From: Pseudomonas asuensis
GTDB taxonomy: Bacteria; Pseudomonadota; Gammaproteobacteria; Pseudomonadales; Pseudomonadaceae
Direction of reading: 5' to 3'
DNA: 64,000 nt
Assembly (NCBI RefSeq): GCF_014646755.1
Contig: NZ_BMNW01000003.1
Span: forward strand, 62,001 to 126,000
This document shows positions 38,199 through 54,610 of this stretch, in pieces. Numbering within the stretch: the stretch's first letter is position 1; every line of letters starts with the position of its first letter. The notes below the pieces were generated by a model, which was given only the letters and a program-made list of their open reading frames with translations, did not search any database and was not told the DNA's origin. The translations under genes were made by a program, and so were the position numbers.

Positions 38199-38606
38199 AT
38201 GGAACAGTACTCCGAAGGTCTGAAGGTAATGGTAATCGATGATTCGAAGACGATTCGTCGAACCGCCGAGACGCTTCTCAAGAAAGTAGGCTGCGAAGTT
38301 ATTACTGCCGTCGATGGATTCGATGCGCTCGCAAAAATTGCGGATAACCATCCCAACATCATCTTCGTTGATATCATGATGCCCCGTTTGGATGGTTATC
38401 AGACCTGTGCGCTGATCAAGAACAATAGTGCATTCAAATCGACGCCGGTCATCATGCTTTCTTCGCGTGACGGCCTATTTGACAAGGCTAAGGGTCGGAT
38501 CGTTGGATCCGATCAGTACCTGACCAAGCCGTTCAGCAAAGAAGAGCTGATCGGGGCAATAAAAAACCATGTACCCAATTTCACCCCAGTCGAGCATACG
38601 TCCTGA
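38199..38606 (+). CDS. pilG: Pil-Chp response regulator PilG
   Basis: Single-domain CheY-like receiver that promotes pilus extension and supports cAMP-dependent virulence signalling. The ATG at 38199 gives 135 residues (MEQYSEGLKVMVIDDSKTIRR). The phosphorylatable Asp is residue 58 in FVDIMMP; MLSS and YLTKPFS carry the conserved Ser/Lys. It closely resembles P. aeruginosa PilG. First gene of pilGHIJK-chpABC. Confidence 0.98.
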   Translation: MEQYSEGLKVMVIDDSKTIRRTAETLLKKVGCEVITAVDGFDALAKIADNHPNIIFVDIMMPRLDGYQTCALIKNNSAFKSTPVIMLSSRDGLFDKAKGRIVGSDQYLTKPFSKEELIGAIKNHVPNFTPVEHTS

Positions 38607-38645
38607 GGCGTCTGGTTCGTGGTATTGACCAAGTAGGATTCGAAA

Positions 38646-39011
38646 ATGGCTAGAATTTTGATAGTCGATGATTCACCGACTGAAATGTACAAGCTGACTG
38701 CCATGCTGGAAAAGCATGGACATCAGGTTCTCAAGGCAGAAAACGGTGCTGATGGCGTTGCCCTGGCTCGTCAGGAAAAGCCCGATGTTGTTCTGATGGA
38801 CATCGTAATGCCTGGTTTGAATGGTTTCCAGGCAACTCGCCAGCTGACCAAGGATAGTGAAACCAGCCAGATTCCGGTAGTTATCGTAACAACCAAGGAT
38901 CAGGAGACCGATAAGGTCTGGGGCAAGCGTCAGGGTGCTCGTGATTACCTGACGAAGCCAATCGATGAAGACACATTGCTGAAAACCTTAGCTGGTGTAC
39001 TCGGCGCTTAA
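38646..39011 (+). CDS. pilH: Pil-Chp response regulator PilH
   Basis: Second CheY-like receiver of the pathway, thought to favour pilus retraction or act as a phosphate sink opposite PilG. It has 121 residues. The acidic pair is in LIVDDSPTE, the phospho-Asp at 52 in LMDIVMPGLNG, the Thr in VIVTTKDQET and Lys in YLTKPIDE. It lies 39 bp after pilG. Confidence 0.97.
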   Translation: MARILIVDDSPTEMYKLTAMLEKHGHQVLKAENGADGVALARQEKPDVVLMDIVMPGLNGFQATRQLTKDSETSQIPVVIVTTKDQETDKVWGKRQGARDYLTKPIDEDTLLKTLAGVLGA

Positions 39012-39035
39012 GGTCATTCAAGGCAGGATCTTCAT

Positions 39036-39572
39036 ATGAATGGAAGCCATACTCCTTATACCCTCTTCGCTCAGATTGATCAGCGATGCCGGGACCTGGC
39101 GGCGGGATTGCCTGCTCAGCAGGAGGTGGTGCGCTCTTGGAGCGGTGTCGGGTTCCGTATGGGAGATCGACTGTTCGTTGCCCCCATGGGTGAGGTAGGC
39201 GAAATCCTCCATGAGCCTCGTTATACCCTTTTGCCCGGCGTTAAAAGCTGGGTGAAAGGGGTAGCCAACGTTCGCGGTCGATTGCTTCCTTTAATGGATC
39301 TCAATGGGTTCCTGGGGGGCGAATCATCGTCTATACGTGCTCAGCGTCGTGTCTTGGTTGTTGATCATCAGGAAATTTATGCTGGGCTGATCGTAGATGA
39401 AGTGTTTGGTATGCAACATTTTTCAATCACCTCGTTTAATGAAAAGCCTGTAGTGCCTATAGAAAAGCTAGAGGCGTTTATTCACGGCGTTTTCGTCCGT
39501 GAATCCGAGTGGCTGGTCTTCAGCCCACACGCACTGGTCCAGCACCAGCAATTTTTAAACGTTGCTGCCTAG
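39036..39572 (+). CDS. pilI: CheW-like coupling protein PilI
   Basis: Couples the chemoreceptor PilJ to the kinase ChpA. It has 178 residues with a CheW fold: RMGDRLFVAPMGEVGEIL, GVKSWVKGVANVRGRLLPLMDLNGFLG, and VLVVDHQEIYAGLIVDEVFGM. It lies 24 bp after pilH. A relatively wide 184-bp gap separates it from pilJ. Confidence 0.96.
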   Translation: MNGSHTPYTLFAQIDQRCRDLAAGLPAQQEVVRSWSGVGFRMGDRLFVAPMGEVGEILHEPRYTLLPGVKSWVKGVANVRGRLLPLMDLNGFLGGESSSIRAQRRVLVVDHQEIYAGLIVDEVFGMQHFSITSFNEKPVVPIEKLEAFIHGVFVRESEWLVFSPHALVQHQQFLNVAA

Positions 39573-39756
39573 CGCACGACGTAACATCAGTATCGCCAAG
39601 CCTCTTTATATAAGACAAGCAGGCGGACACATCCATGTAGAACGAGGATCAGCAAAAGCTGGCCATCTAATTGCATGGGCAATGGATTGTGGGGCCAAAT
39701 GAGTTGGCTTTATCACAAAGGAATATGCATCAAACCGGTCCAGGCGGGGGCCAGCA

Positions 39757-41787
39757 ATGAAGAAAACGAGTACGGGGAAAACGAGTCCTTTGGTCGCCGG
39801 CCTTTTTGTCGCGCTGATCATTTCAATAGTCCTGCTTTTCGCAAACTTCGCGTACCTCAGTACGCAAGCCAACCACGATAAGCAATATCTTGAGCATGCA
39901 GGTGAGTTGCGTGTTCTTTCACAGCGTATTTCCACTAACGCCAGTGAGGCTGCAACAGGTAAACCTGAAGCATTCAACCAGCTCAAAGCGGCTCGTAACG
40001 AGTTTGAAAGACGCTGGGATATCTTGCGTAATGGTAACGAGCTAGCAGGTTTGCCACCTTCTTCGTTGTCTGTTGCACCACAAATGGAAGCAGTACAGGC
40101 GGAATGGGATCGCGTTCGTAAAAGCGCGGACGACATTACTGCGAGTGAGCAGACCGTATTGTCGCTGCACCAATTGGCAAATACGCTCGCACAAACCATT
40201 CCTCAGCTACAGGTAGAATATGACGAGATCGTTAATATTCTATTGGAGCGTAAGGCACCTGCAGAGCAAATAGCAGTTGCCCAGCGCCAGTCATTGCTGG
40301 CTGAACGTATTCTGGGTTCTGTTAACAAAGTACTGGCCGGTGATCAGTCTGCTGTTCAGGCTGCTGATAGTTTTGGTCGCGATGCCAGTATGTTTGGCCG
40401 TGTTCTGAATGCGATGCTCGAAGGTAACGCTTCGATGAACATTGCAAAAGTGACTGACCCTGAAGCAGTTGGCCGTTTGAATGAAGTAAACGAACTGTTT
40501 GAGTTTGTTTCTGGCAACGTGGATGAAATCCTAGGTACTTCCTCTGAGCTACTTGTAGTTCGTGAGGCGGCTAACCAGATTTTTGATAGCTCGCAGCAAC
40601 TTCTAACCAAAGCGTCGGATCTGGCGCAAGGGTACGGCAACGTAACAGCTGAGCGTCGTATCAACGTTCTGGGTAATTACGTACTTGGTCTTATCGCTCT
40701 GGTTTCAATTATTTCCATTGGTCTCATCATTGTGAAAGAAGCGCGTCAGCGCTTGGCTGAAACCAATGAAAAGAACCAGCGTAACCAGGCCGCGATTCTT
40801 CGTCTGCTGGACGAAATCGCAGACTTGGCGGATGGTGACTTGACGGTAGAAGCGACCGTTACCGAAGACTTTACGGGTGCGATTGCTGACTCGATCAACT
40901 ACTCCATCGACCAGTTGCGCGATTTGGTTAAGACTATTAACCAGACCGCCGTTCAGGTATCAGCAGCCGCACAGGAAACTCAGGCAACAGCTATTCATTT
41001 GGCCGAAGCTTCTGAGCACCAGGCGCAGGAAATTGCTGGGGCTTCTGCTGCCGTTAACGAGATGGCTGTTTCTATTGATCAGGTATCTGCCAACGCCTCC
41101 GAATCGACTGCGGTAGCAGAGCGCTCCGTATCCATTGCAAATAAGGGCAACCAGGTCGTACATAACACGATCGTGGGCATGGATAATATCCGTGAGCAGA
41201 TTCAGGATACCTCCAAGCGGATTAAGCGACTGGGTGAATCGTCCCAAGAGATTGGTGACATTGTTAGCTTGATTAATGACATTGCTGACCAAACCAACAT
41301 TCTGGCTTTGAATGCCGCTATTCAGGCCTCTATGGCGGGTGATGCAGGTCGAGGCTTCGCCGTAGTAGCAGATGAAGTTCAACGCTTGGCGGAACGCTCT
41401 TCTGGTGCCACCAAGCAGATTGAAGCGCTGGTAAAAGCGATTCAGACCGATACCAACGAAGCTGTTATTTCCATGGAACAGACTACGTCTGAAGTGGTTC
41501 GAGGCGCTTCGCTTGCTCAGGACGCCGGTGTGGCGCTTGAGGAGATCGAAAAGGTTTCCAGAGCATTGGCAGGTTTGATCCAGAACATTTCGAATGCTGC
41601 GCGCCAGCAGGCCTCATCTGCAGGTCATATCTCGAACACCATGAACGTTATTCAGGAAATTACTTCGCAAACGTCTACGGGTACTACTGCTACCGCTCGT
41701 AGTATCGGTGATCTTGCGAAGATGGCGAATGAAATGAGACGTTCGGTTTCGGGCTTTAAGCTGCCAGAAGACCAGTCCCCTAGTTAA
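39757..41787 (+). CDS. pilJ: Type IV pilus chemoreceptor PilJ
   Basis: Methyl-accepting-type receptor at the poles that signals pilus state to ChpA. It has 676 residues (P. aeruginosa 682). TM1 is about 13-33. The periplasmic region has two PilJ-type helical modules (about 35-300; starting [19 protein letters not shown]). TM2 is about 307-327, followed by a HAMP-like linker and the signalling domain with the tip around [21 protein letters not shown]. The Gln/Ser changes there ([14 protein letters not shown]) are characteristic of PilJ. The start ATG follows GGCGGGGGCC. Confidence 0.96.
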   Translation: MKKTSTGKTSPLVAGLFVALIISIVLLFANFAYLSTQANHDKQYLEHAGELRVLSQRISTNASEAATGKPEAFNQLKAARNEFERRWDILRNGNELAGLPPSSLSVAPQMEAVQAEWDRVRKSADDITASEQTVLSLHQLANTLAQTIPQLQVEYDEIVNILLERKAPAEQIAVAQRQSLLAERILGSVNKVLAGDQSAVQAADSFGRDASMFGRVLNAMLEGNASMNIAKVTDPEAVGRLNEVNELFEFVSGNVDEILGTSSELLVVREAANQIFDSSQQLLTKASDLAQGYGNVTAERRINVLGNYVLGLIALVSIISIGLIIVKEARQRLAETNEKNQRNQAAILRLLDEIADLADGDLTVEATVTEDFTGAIADSINYSIDQLRDLVKTINQTAVQVSAAAQETQATAIHLAEASEHQAQEIAGASAAVNEMAVSIDQVSANASESTAVAERSVSIANKGNQVVHNTIVGMDNIREQIQDTSKRIKRLGESSQEIGDIVSLINDIADQTNILALNAAIQASMAGDAGRGFAVVADEVQRLAERSSGATKQIEALVKAIQTDTNEAVISMEQTTSEVVRGASLAQDAGVALEEIEKVSRALAGLIQNISNAARQQASSAGHISNTMNVIQEITSQTSTGTTATARSIGDLAKMANEMRRSVSGFKLPEDQSPS

Positions 41788-41817
41788 GTGCACAGCTCGT
41801 ACGGAGCGGCGAGAGGT

Positions 41818-42702
41818 ATGGACGCTATCGCAACGAATATCGAGCCTTCCCAGGGTTGGAGTTTCCAACCCTCGATCGAAATGCTGCCAAGCGAATTCAG
41901 AGTTTGGCAGCATTTACTGGAGAGTCGTGTAGGAATTGTTATCGATATAGCAAGGCGTCCATTTTTTCAGACCCATTTGACGAGCCGGATGCGAGCGCTG
42001 GGTATCAACGATTATGCAGACTATTATCGATATGTAACTCAGGGAGTGACTGGCGCAAGGGAATGGGCTGATCTGCTGAATCATCTAACTACGCAGTTCA
42101 CTCAATTCTTTCGCCACATCCCTTCTTTCGAGACGCTGGAGGCTTATTTGAGTCAGCGTATCCAGTTGGACAGCGAGGCAGCTTTATCCTTATGGAGTGT
42201 TGGTTGCTCTAGTGGAGAAGAGGCTTACTCATTGGCAATAACGGCTTCGGAAGTCTGTCGCAAGGCTGATTTACCCGAGCACTATGGTGTTTTCGCTACA
42301 GACATCAGTTCACATGCCTTGAGCAACGCTCGTCTTGGGATATATGCGTCTGAAAAAGTTCAGCATTTAGATAGTTCGCTGCTTGATCGCTATTTTTCAA
42401 ATCATGCAGAGGGAACGTTTTCCATAGCTTCCGCGTTAAAGGCTCGCCTATGTTGCGCGAGATTAAATGTGCTTGAGCTTGGTAGAACACCCATATCTGG
42501 CATGGATGTCATTTTCTGTCAGAACTTGCTCATCTATTTTCGTCGGTGGCTTCGTAAGGACATTCTCAATCAGCTTGTTAATAAGCTGAACCCCGGCGGA
42601 CTTTTGGTAATTGGCGTCGGGGAAGTGAATGGCTGGAGTCATCCAGACCTTATCCCCGTCGCTGATGAGCGTGTTTTGGCTTTTACCCGCAGGGTAGCTT
42701 AA
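41818..42702 (+). CDS. pilK: CheR-like methyltransferase PilK
   Basis: SAM-dependent methyltransferase expected to act on PilJ. The ATG at 41818 is preceded by GAGAGG and gives 294 residues (P. aeruginosa 291); a GTG at 41788 would abut the pilJ stop but lacks a ribosome site. CheR signatures are TQFFRHIPSFETL, LWSVGCSSGEEAYSLAIT, VFATDISSHALSNARLGIY, and DVIFCQNLLIYFRRWLRKDIL. It lies 30 bp after pilJ and 19 bp before chpA. Confidence 0.95.
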   Translation: MDAIATNIEPSQGWSFQPSIEMLPSEFRVWQHLLESRVGIVIDIARRPFFQTHLTSRMRALGINDYADYYRYVTQGVTGAREWADLLNHLTTQFTQFFRHIPSFETLEAYLSQRIQLDSEAALSLWSVGCSSGEEAYSLAITASEVCRKADLPEHYGVFATDISSHALSNARLGIYASEKVQHLDSSLLDRYFSNHAEGTFSIASALKARLCCARLNVLELGRTPISGMDVIFCQNLLIYFRRWLRKDILNQLVNKLNPGGLLVIGVGEVNGWSHPDLIPVADERVLAFTRRVA

Positions 42703-42721
42703 CGGTATGAATGGAGTGAAT

Positions 42722-49826
<7,105 letters not shown>

Positions 49827-49834
<8 letters not shown>

Positions 49835-50849
49835 GAAAGCAACATTTCGAGTTGCTATTCTGGCTGACACCTCACTGCAACGGTATGTGTTGCAGCAGGT
49901 GTTGTCTGGCAATGGCTATGAAGTGGTATTCAACAGTGATCCAACGCGTCTTGATGCAGACGCCTTGCGTGCCTGCGAGACGGATCTTTGGTTGGTGGAT
50001 CTGGCTGAGTCAGAAGACTCCAGCGTGCTGGAGGATCTGCTCGAGCATACCTCTACGCCCGTTCTCTTTGGTGAAGGTCAGGCGCCGGAGTTCAGCTCGG
50101 ATCTTTTCCCCCGTTGGGAGCGTCGCCTCATTACCAAGTTGAAGCATTTGGTAGGTGATACGACAGAGGCCGTTGGCCCTAGTCTTCAAGCGCTTCTGGC
50201 TGATACCGAGCGGCCAGAGCGGCTTAGCCTGCCAGCCTCCTTGGCGTCGACACCTTTACAGATGGGTGGGGCTGCAAAAGAGGTATGGCTTTTGGCTGCC
50301 TCGTTGGGCGGTCCGGATGCAGTAAAGGCCTTTCTTGATGCATTGCCAGGCGGTTTGCCGATCGGCTTTCTGTATGCGCAGCATATCGATGCCAACTTCG
50401 AGGCAACGCTGCCAATGGCAGTAGGCCGCCACAGCCAATGGCATGTGCACATTGCGCAACCGGGGCTTGAGGTCAGGTGTGGAGAGGTTGTAGTCGTTCC
50501 TACACAGAACGAACTAAGCTTTCGGCATGACTCTAAGCTGGATATCTTGGGCCGTAAGTGGCCGGAGCCGTATACACCATCAGTCGATCAGATGATGCTC
50601 AATCTGGCTCAGCATTTCGGTTCACGTTGCGGCATGATTACCTTTAGTGGCATGGGCAATGACGGTAGCAGCTCGGCAGCCTATATGCGCCGCAGAGGTG
50701 CAGAAATCTGGACACAAAGTGCGGACAGTTGCAGTTGTGCCAGTATGCCGGAAACACTTCGAGAGGCAGGGTTCTCCTCGTTTACGAGTGATCCGCGAGG
50801 GCTGGCCGAGGCGCTGGTCAATCGCTTAGCCAAGCAGCATGCTCATTAA
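49827..50849 (+). CDS. chpB: CheB-like methylesterase ChpB
   Basis: Methylesterase expected to reverse PilK methylation of PilJ. It has 340 residues. The N-terminal region (about 1-120) is receiver-like but weakly conserved. The catalytic domain carries the Ser in LAASLGGPDAV, His in LYAQHIDANFEATL, and Asp in ITFSGMGNDGSSSAAYM, a complete triad. The start overlaps the chpA stop by 8 bp, so translation is coupled. Confidence 0.95.
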
Positions 50850-50860
50850 AAGGAGTTCCT

Positions 50861-51340
50861 ATGAGCCAAACACCAGCCCTCACAAGCACTCCCGAGAATC
50901 TCACAGGACTGCTGCTTTCTCTTACAGATCGCACGCTCTTGCTACCTAACGTGGCTGTAGCTGAATTGATACCGTATCGCCCAGTTGCCAAGTTGGCTAA
51001 TCAGCCTGACTGGTGTCTAGGGCAGGTAGCTTGGCGAGATCTTCGCTTGCCATTGCTCAGTTTCGAAGCGGCTTCTGGTGCACCGCTCCAGTTTGATCGT
51101 AATAATACGTCAGCACGAGTTGCGATCATCAACGCTCTGGGCGGGCGTGCACATGTTCGCTTCCTGGCCGTCCTCGTACAGGGTATTCCACGCTCCATGA
51201 GGGTTACCCCAGACCTTGAGTCGGCTGAGGTTCCGTTAGGGCCGTTGGAGTTGGCAGCCGTAAAACACCAGAGTGAGATAGTCAAGATTCCCGATCTGAT
51301 TGCGCTGGAAGAAAAGCTGGCTGAAATCGGCGTGATCTAA
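50861..51340 (+). CDS. chpC: CheW-like protein ChpC
   Basis: Second CheW-type adaptor of the Pil-Chp pathway, possibly linking alternative inputs to ChpA. It has 159 residues. CheW features are LLLPNVAVAELIPYRP, WCLGQVAWRDLRLPLLSFEAASG and HVRFLAVLVQGIPRSMRV. The start ATG follows AAAGGAG. It is the last gene here: the chpD (AraC type) and chpE (LysE type) genes that follow chpC in P. aeruginosa are absent, and rsmE comes next on the other strand. Confidence 0.94.
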   Translation: MSQTPALTSTPENLTGLLLSLTDRTLLLPNVAVAELIPYRPVAKLANQPDWCLGQVAWRDLRLPLLSFEAASGAPLQFDRNNTSARVAIINALGGRAHVRFLAVLVQGIPRSMRVTPDLESAEVPLGPLELAAVKHQSEIVKIPDLIALEEKLAEIGVI

Positions 51341-51343
51341 GCT

Positions 51344-51370
51344 CAAAGCCTGGTTTAAAACCAGGCTTTG
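51344..51370. terminator. Terminator between chpC and rsmE
   Basis: CAAAGCCTGG (51344-51353) pairs with CCAGGCTTTG (51361-51370), with loop TTTAAAA. The stem lies between converging genes just after the chpC stop; the T-tract after it is weak on the plus strand (GCATCTATTTT). Confidence 0.6.
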
Positions 51371-51379
51371 GCATCTATT

Positions 51380-52099
51380 TTAAAAGTCCCCCCACAGCTG
51401 TTGAGCTACAGCGAGTGCTACAACAGGTGCTGTTTCAGTCCTGAGCACACGTGGTCCTAGCCGTGCAGAGACAAAGCCTGCACGTTTCGCTTCATTGACT
51501 TCATTATCAGTAAGACCACCTTCCGGACCAATCAGAAAGGCGAGGCTAGAAGGAGGCGTATGGGTGGTCATGGACTCTGCAACTGGATGGAGCACAAGCT
51601 TTAAGTCAGCCTCGGCCCTTTCAATCCATTCGGTTAGCGTGACGGGAGCATGAATGACCGGTAGGGTTGAGCGTCCGCACTGCTCGCAGGCGCTAATGGC
51701 GACCTGCTTCCAATGTAGAAGTCGTTTGTCTGCGCGTTCATCTTTCAACCGCACCTCACAACGCTCCGTCATGATGGGAGTGATTTCTGTGGCGCCAAGT
51801 TCTGTCGCCTTCTGGATTGCCCAATCCATTCTCTCGCCACGGGAAAGACCCTGCCCCAAGTGAATCCTGAGACTTGATTCGGCTAGTCCAGAAATACGCT
51901 CCTGTATATCTACCAGTACGGATCTTTTCCCTATATCGGTGAGCACCCCTTTGTACTCATGACCAGACCCATCGAACAGTTGAACAGCTGTACCGGGGGC
52001 AAGGCGTAGTACGCGTCCCATGTAATGAGCCTGAGCTTCGGGAAGCGTTTGTTGTCCGAGTGAAAGGGGGATGTCTACATAAAAGCGAGATAAGCGCAT
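51380..52099 (-). CDS. rsmE: 16S rRNA (uracil1498-N3)-methyltransferase
   Basis: SPOUT-class methyltransferase that modifies U1498 of 16S rRNA. It has 239 residues. The N-terminal PUA-like domain (about 1-70) starts MRLSRFYVDIPLS. The C-terminal trefoil-knot domain has QKATELGATEITPIMTERC, ISACEQCGRSTLPV, FLIGPEGGLTDNEV and LGPRVLRTETAPVVAL, all characteristic. It faces chpC across a shared hairpin, as in other pseudomonads, but bioA is not next to it here. Confidence 0.96.
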   Translation of the reverse strand: MRLSRFYVDIPLSLGQQTLPEAQAHYMGRVLRLAPGTAVQLFDGSGHEYKGVLTDIGKRSVLVDIQERISGLAESSLRIHLGQGLSRGERMDWAIQKATELGATEITPIMTERCEVRLKDERADKRLLHWKQVAISACEQCGRSTLPVIHAPVTLTEWIERAEADLKLVLHPVAESMTTHTPPSSLAFLIGPEGGLTDNEVNEAKRAGFVSARLGPRVLRTETAPVVALAVAQQLWGDF

Positions 52100-52240
52100 T
52101 GGGAGTCACAGATTCAGATGCAGTCACTGCCTATTATTACTGACCCACTGGCTGAAGGCACGGTCTGATTTGGTCAGGTAAAAGCTTGGGATGATGTCAG
52201 TGAAAGAGAGAAGAGCGTTGAGTGATACGGCTTAGAGACA

Positions 52241-52267
52241 CGCCTTGACCTCGTCTGGCTCAAGGCG
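52241..52267 (-). terminator. Possible terminator after the folM group
   Basis: CGCCTTGA (52241-52248) pairs perfectly with TCAAGGCG (52260-52267), with an 11-nt loop. It lies 11 bp beyond the HopJ-family stop on the minus strand; no strong T-run follows (TGTCTCT). Confidence 0.4.
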
Positions 52268-52278
52268 CAAGCGATAGG

Positions 52279-52626
52279 TTAAGCGGGCTGCTTGCCGGTT
52301 AGGGGCAGCTGGTTGAAATGAACACTGGCTAGACCATGTGTGATCAACGCACGAATATTGGCGTGATCATTTCCCTCAGGCGTTGCAATTACGCTGCGAT
52401 AGTGTTCTCCAAAAGCCAATAATGCCTCTTGCGTTTGGAAGCCCTCCAACAGAGCTAAGGCCAAGGTTTTGCAAGAGCCTTCATTTTGACCGGCTGCGTT
52501 TTCCACTGGGCCGTTTACAAAGCCCTGTGGCGTGTAGTCATAGTGCTCCGTGATAAACGCTAATGTATCGGCGAATAGATGCTCACTACTGCGAAGCTGT
52601 GCGCGAAAGGCTTCCAGGGCAGTCAT
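52279..52626 (-). CDS. HopJ-family protein
   Basis: A 115-residue protein that belongs by pattern to the family labelled HopJ type III effector. Recognisable stretches are FITEHYDYTPQGFVNGPVENAAGQNEGSCK and a glycine/asparagine-rich core. No secretion signal or membrane segment is visible, and the gene sits in a housekeeping operon with no secretion genes nearby, so the effector label is almost certainly not its role here. Its start overlaps the DUF1244 stop by 4 bp. The molecular function is unknown. Confidence 0.75.
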   Translation of the reverse strand: MTALEAFRAQLRSSEHLFADTLAFITEHYDYTPQGFVNGPVENAAGQNEGSCKTLALALLEGFQTQEALLAFGEHYRSVIATPEGNDHANIRALITHGLASVHFNQLPLTGKQPA

Positions 52627-52916
52627 GGCTTAGCGTTCTCCTTGAAAGCAGCAGACTGTTCAGGGGTGGCCTCTTTTTGGTAGAGCGACTTCCACTCGGC
52701 ATACGGCATTCCATAAATGGCTTCGCGCGCATCATCCATATTCAGCTCCATGCCTTTTTCGTCTGCTGCTGCTTTGTACCATTTGGACAGGCAGTTCCGA
52801 CAAAAGCCTGAAAGGTTCATCAGGTCGATATTCTGCACGTCAGTACGTTTACGCAAATGCTCGACCAGTGTACGGAAGGCTGCAGCCTCTAGCTCAATGC
52901 GTTCTTGTTCAGTCAT
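52623..52916 (-). CDS. DUF1244 family protein
   Basis: A small, largely helical 97-residue protein of unknown function. A conserved SGFCRNCLSKWY segment near residue 40 contains a CxxC pair that could bind metal. DAREAIYGMPYAEWK near 65 is the other family hallmark. It starts 35 bp after folM and overlaps the HopJ-family gene by 4 bp, so the three genes form an operon. The same folM-DUF1244 pairing occurs in P. aeruginosa. Confidence 0.85.
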   Translation of the reverse strand: MTEQERIELEAAAFRTLVEHLRKRTDVQNIDLMNLSGFCRNCLSKWYKAAADEKGMELNMDDAREAIYGMPYAEWKSLYQKEATPEQSAAFKENAKP

Positions 52917-52951
52917 GGATTGATTCCTCCAGAAATGGATGCCTGTAGCAA

Positions 52952-53662
52952 TCAGGCATTTTTTGAATGACGCAGGTGGCGGCCGCCATTGGCCGTAACC
53001 GTACTTCCTGTTGTATAGGTGGACTGCAACAAATACATCACAGCCTCAACGATCGGCGCTGCTCCAGGCTCATAAGGAAGCAATGCTTTTTTCAGCGTAG
53101 CTTCCTGATACTCAGCGCTGCTGTCTTCCTTGAAAATCAGGAGGCCGGGAGAGATTGTGTTCACCCTCACAGTAGGCGCCAGCCTTTCAGCAAACGAAAG
53201 GGTCATATTGCTCAACCCTGCCTTGGTAGCCGCATAAGCAATGTGATTCTTGCTGCCCCGAGAAGCACTATCGTCGCAAATGTGGATGATATCGGCACGG
53301 GAGCTGCTGAGCAGGAGGGGCTCCAGGGCCTGATTCAGGTGATACGGCGCTTCAAGGTGCACCTGATACATGGTCTGGAAATTCTGAAGTGAATCGTCCA
53401 ACCACAAGGATGCATTATGGATAATACCGCGCAGGCTTTTGGCTTGGGTGACTACCTGATCGATAAGCCGTTGTCTGTCTTCGATAGACGTCAGATCTGC
53501 CTGGATAGGATAAACATTTTCTAGTGTTGTCAATTCGCCAGGATCGTTGCGGTAAGTGGCCACGATTTCATATCCCTGACGACTCAAGGCTTTGCTCAAG
53601 GCAAGACCGACTCGTTTATTAGCGCCCGTAATGATCAGCGGGGCAGCAAACGTGTGATGCAT
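52952..53662 (-). CDS. folM: Dihydromonapterin/dihydrofolate reductase FolM
   Basis: Short-chain dehydrogenase/reductase that uses NADPH to reduce dihydromonapterin, supplying the pterin cofactor of phenylalanine hydroxylase in pseudomonads. It has 236 residues. The cofactor motif is IITGANKRVGLALSKAL (the Arg form typical of FolM), with IHNASLWLDD in the NAG position and the catalytic AYAATKAG (YxxxK). The C-terminus TGSTVTANGGRHL is typical. folE1 and folX, found nearby in P. aeruginosa, are not present in this window. Confidence 0.88.
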   Translation of the reverse strand: MHHTFAAPLIITGANKRVGLALSKALSRQGYEIVATYRNDPGELTTLENVYPIQADLTSIEDRQRLIDQVVTQAKSLRGIIHNASLWLDDSLQNFQTMYQVHLEAPYHLNQALEPLLLSSSRADIIHICDDSASRGSKNHIAYAATKAGLSNMTLSFAERLAPTVRVNTISPGLLIFKEDSSAEYQEATLKKALLPYEPGAAPIVEAVMYLLQSTYTTGSTVTANGGRHLRHSKNA

Positions 53663-53757
53663 GGGATAGGGCTCCGACAGACGAAAGGACTGCCTGCATG
53701 AGGCTTCATACTCTGCAGACAGCTTTCGATTATCGCAAACCCTTTACTGTCGCGACA

Positions 53758-54333
53758 TCATGATTGACGTGTCGTTACAGGACGAAGCGTCCTCTGGCGG
53801 ACCTGTGAACCATTGCTATTCAGCCATCCAGAGAGCAGGCGTGTTACCCAGGGAATAAAAAGGCACACCATGATTGGGGTCAGAATCAGGGTGCTAAGCA
53901 ATATTCTGGGTACTAGTGGTAAACCGGCCAACTGATCGCCTAACAGAGCATTGAATAACAGCGATACAGGAAAGAAAGCAAGCCAGACGGCAATGCTTTG
54001 CTTCCACCGAGGGGGCGCGCGGCGGGCGTCGCCAAACCAGGCATCAAGACCTTGTACGCGAAGCTCTTTTGGCCGCTCGAAGAGATCCTTGCCTTGCTCG
54101 AGCCAATGCTGGCGAGTAGAGGAATGTTCCCATTCACCCAGTGTCCGTTCATTCGAGAAGCGAAACACGATTTGGACTTCATTATCACCGGGTGGCGGGG
54201 TGAGGACACCTGACCCAAGATAGCCTTCGTAACACGTGGCCAAACGCTCACCTTCGCGGAGCCACTCCAAAAAATTGTCATAACAACCATCGGCTACGCG
54301 GCGAGCCACCATCAGAGTGACTGGGTGCGTCAT
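53758..54333 (-). CDS. ABM-domain membrane protein
   Basis: A 191-residue protein. The ATG at 54333 is preceded by GGAG; an upstream extension to 54351 is less likely. The N-terminal 100 residues resemble an antibiotic biosynthesis monooxygenase (ferredoxin-like) domain (TLMVARRVADGCYDNFLEWLREGERL, RFSNERTLGEWEHS). Two membrane helices follow at about 117-135 and 147-168. The ABM domain would thus be anchored on the inner face of the membrane. Catalysis is unproven and many ABM-like proteins are not monooxygenases. Confidence 0.75.
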   Translation of the reverse strand: MTHPVTLMVARRVADGCYDNFLEWLREGERLATCYEGYLGSGVLTPPPGDNEVQIVFRFSNERTLGEWEHSSTRQHWLEQGKDLFERPKELRVQGLDAWFGDARRAPPRWKQSIAVWLAFFPVSLLFNALLGDQLAGLPLVPRILLSTLILTPIMVCLFIPWVTRLLSGWLNSNGSQVRQRTLRPVTTRQS

Positions 54334-54610
54334 AGAATTCTCCATATGCAACTGTCCGGGTAGGACGGTTCGATTACGCTAGTGCTGGGTAAGCGCTGCG
54401 GCTGAGAACTGGAAGCACTCGTTTTGGAGTGTTTCCATCACCTGAACATCAGGCTGTGCAAGCTTATACAAGGTTCATTCCATTTCCGTTAAACACAGAT
54501 GAACTGGGCTAGACCTAAGTATTGGTTACCATTTCGGTGCAGGCTGCACAGTGTGTGAACAGAAAGGCAGCATGTTAAGGTTTAAATGTTCTAGTCATTA
54601 AGGAAAACTA

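Noticed and set aside
52279-52626. HopJ gene as evidence of a type III secretion effector
   Set aside because: The family name is historical; there are no secretion, chaperone or hrp-type genes or promoters nearby, and the gene is in a pterin reductase operon.
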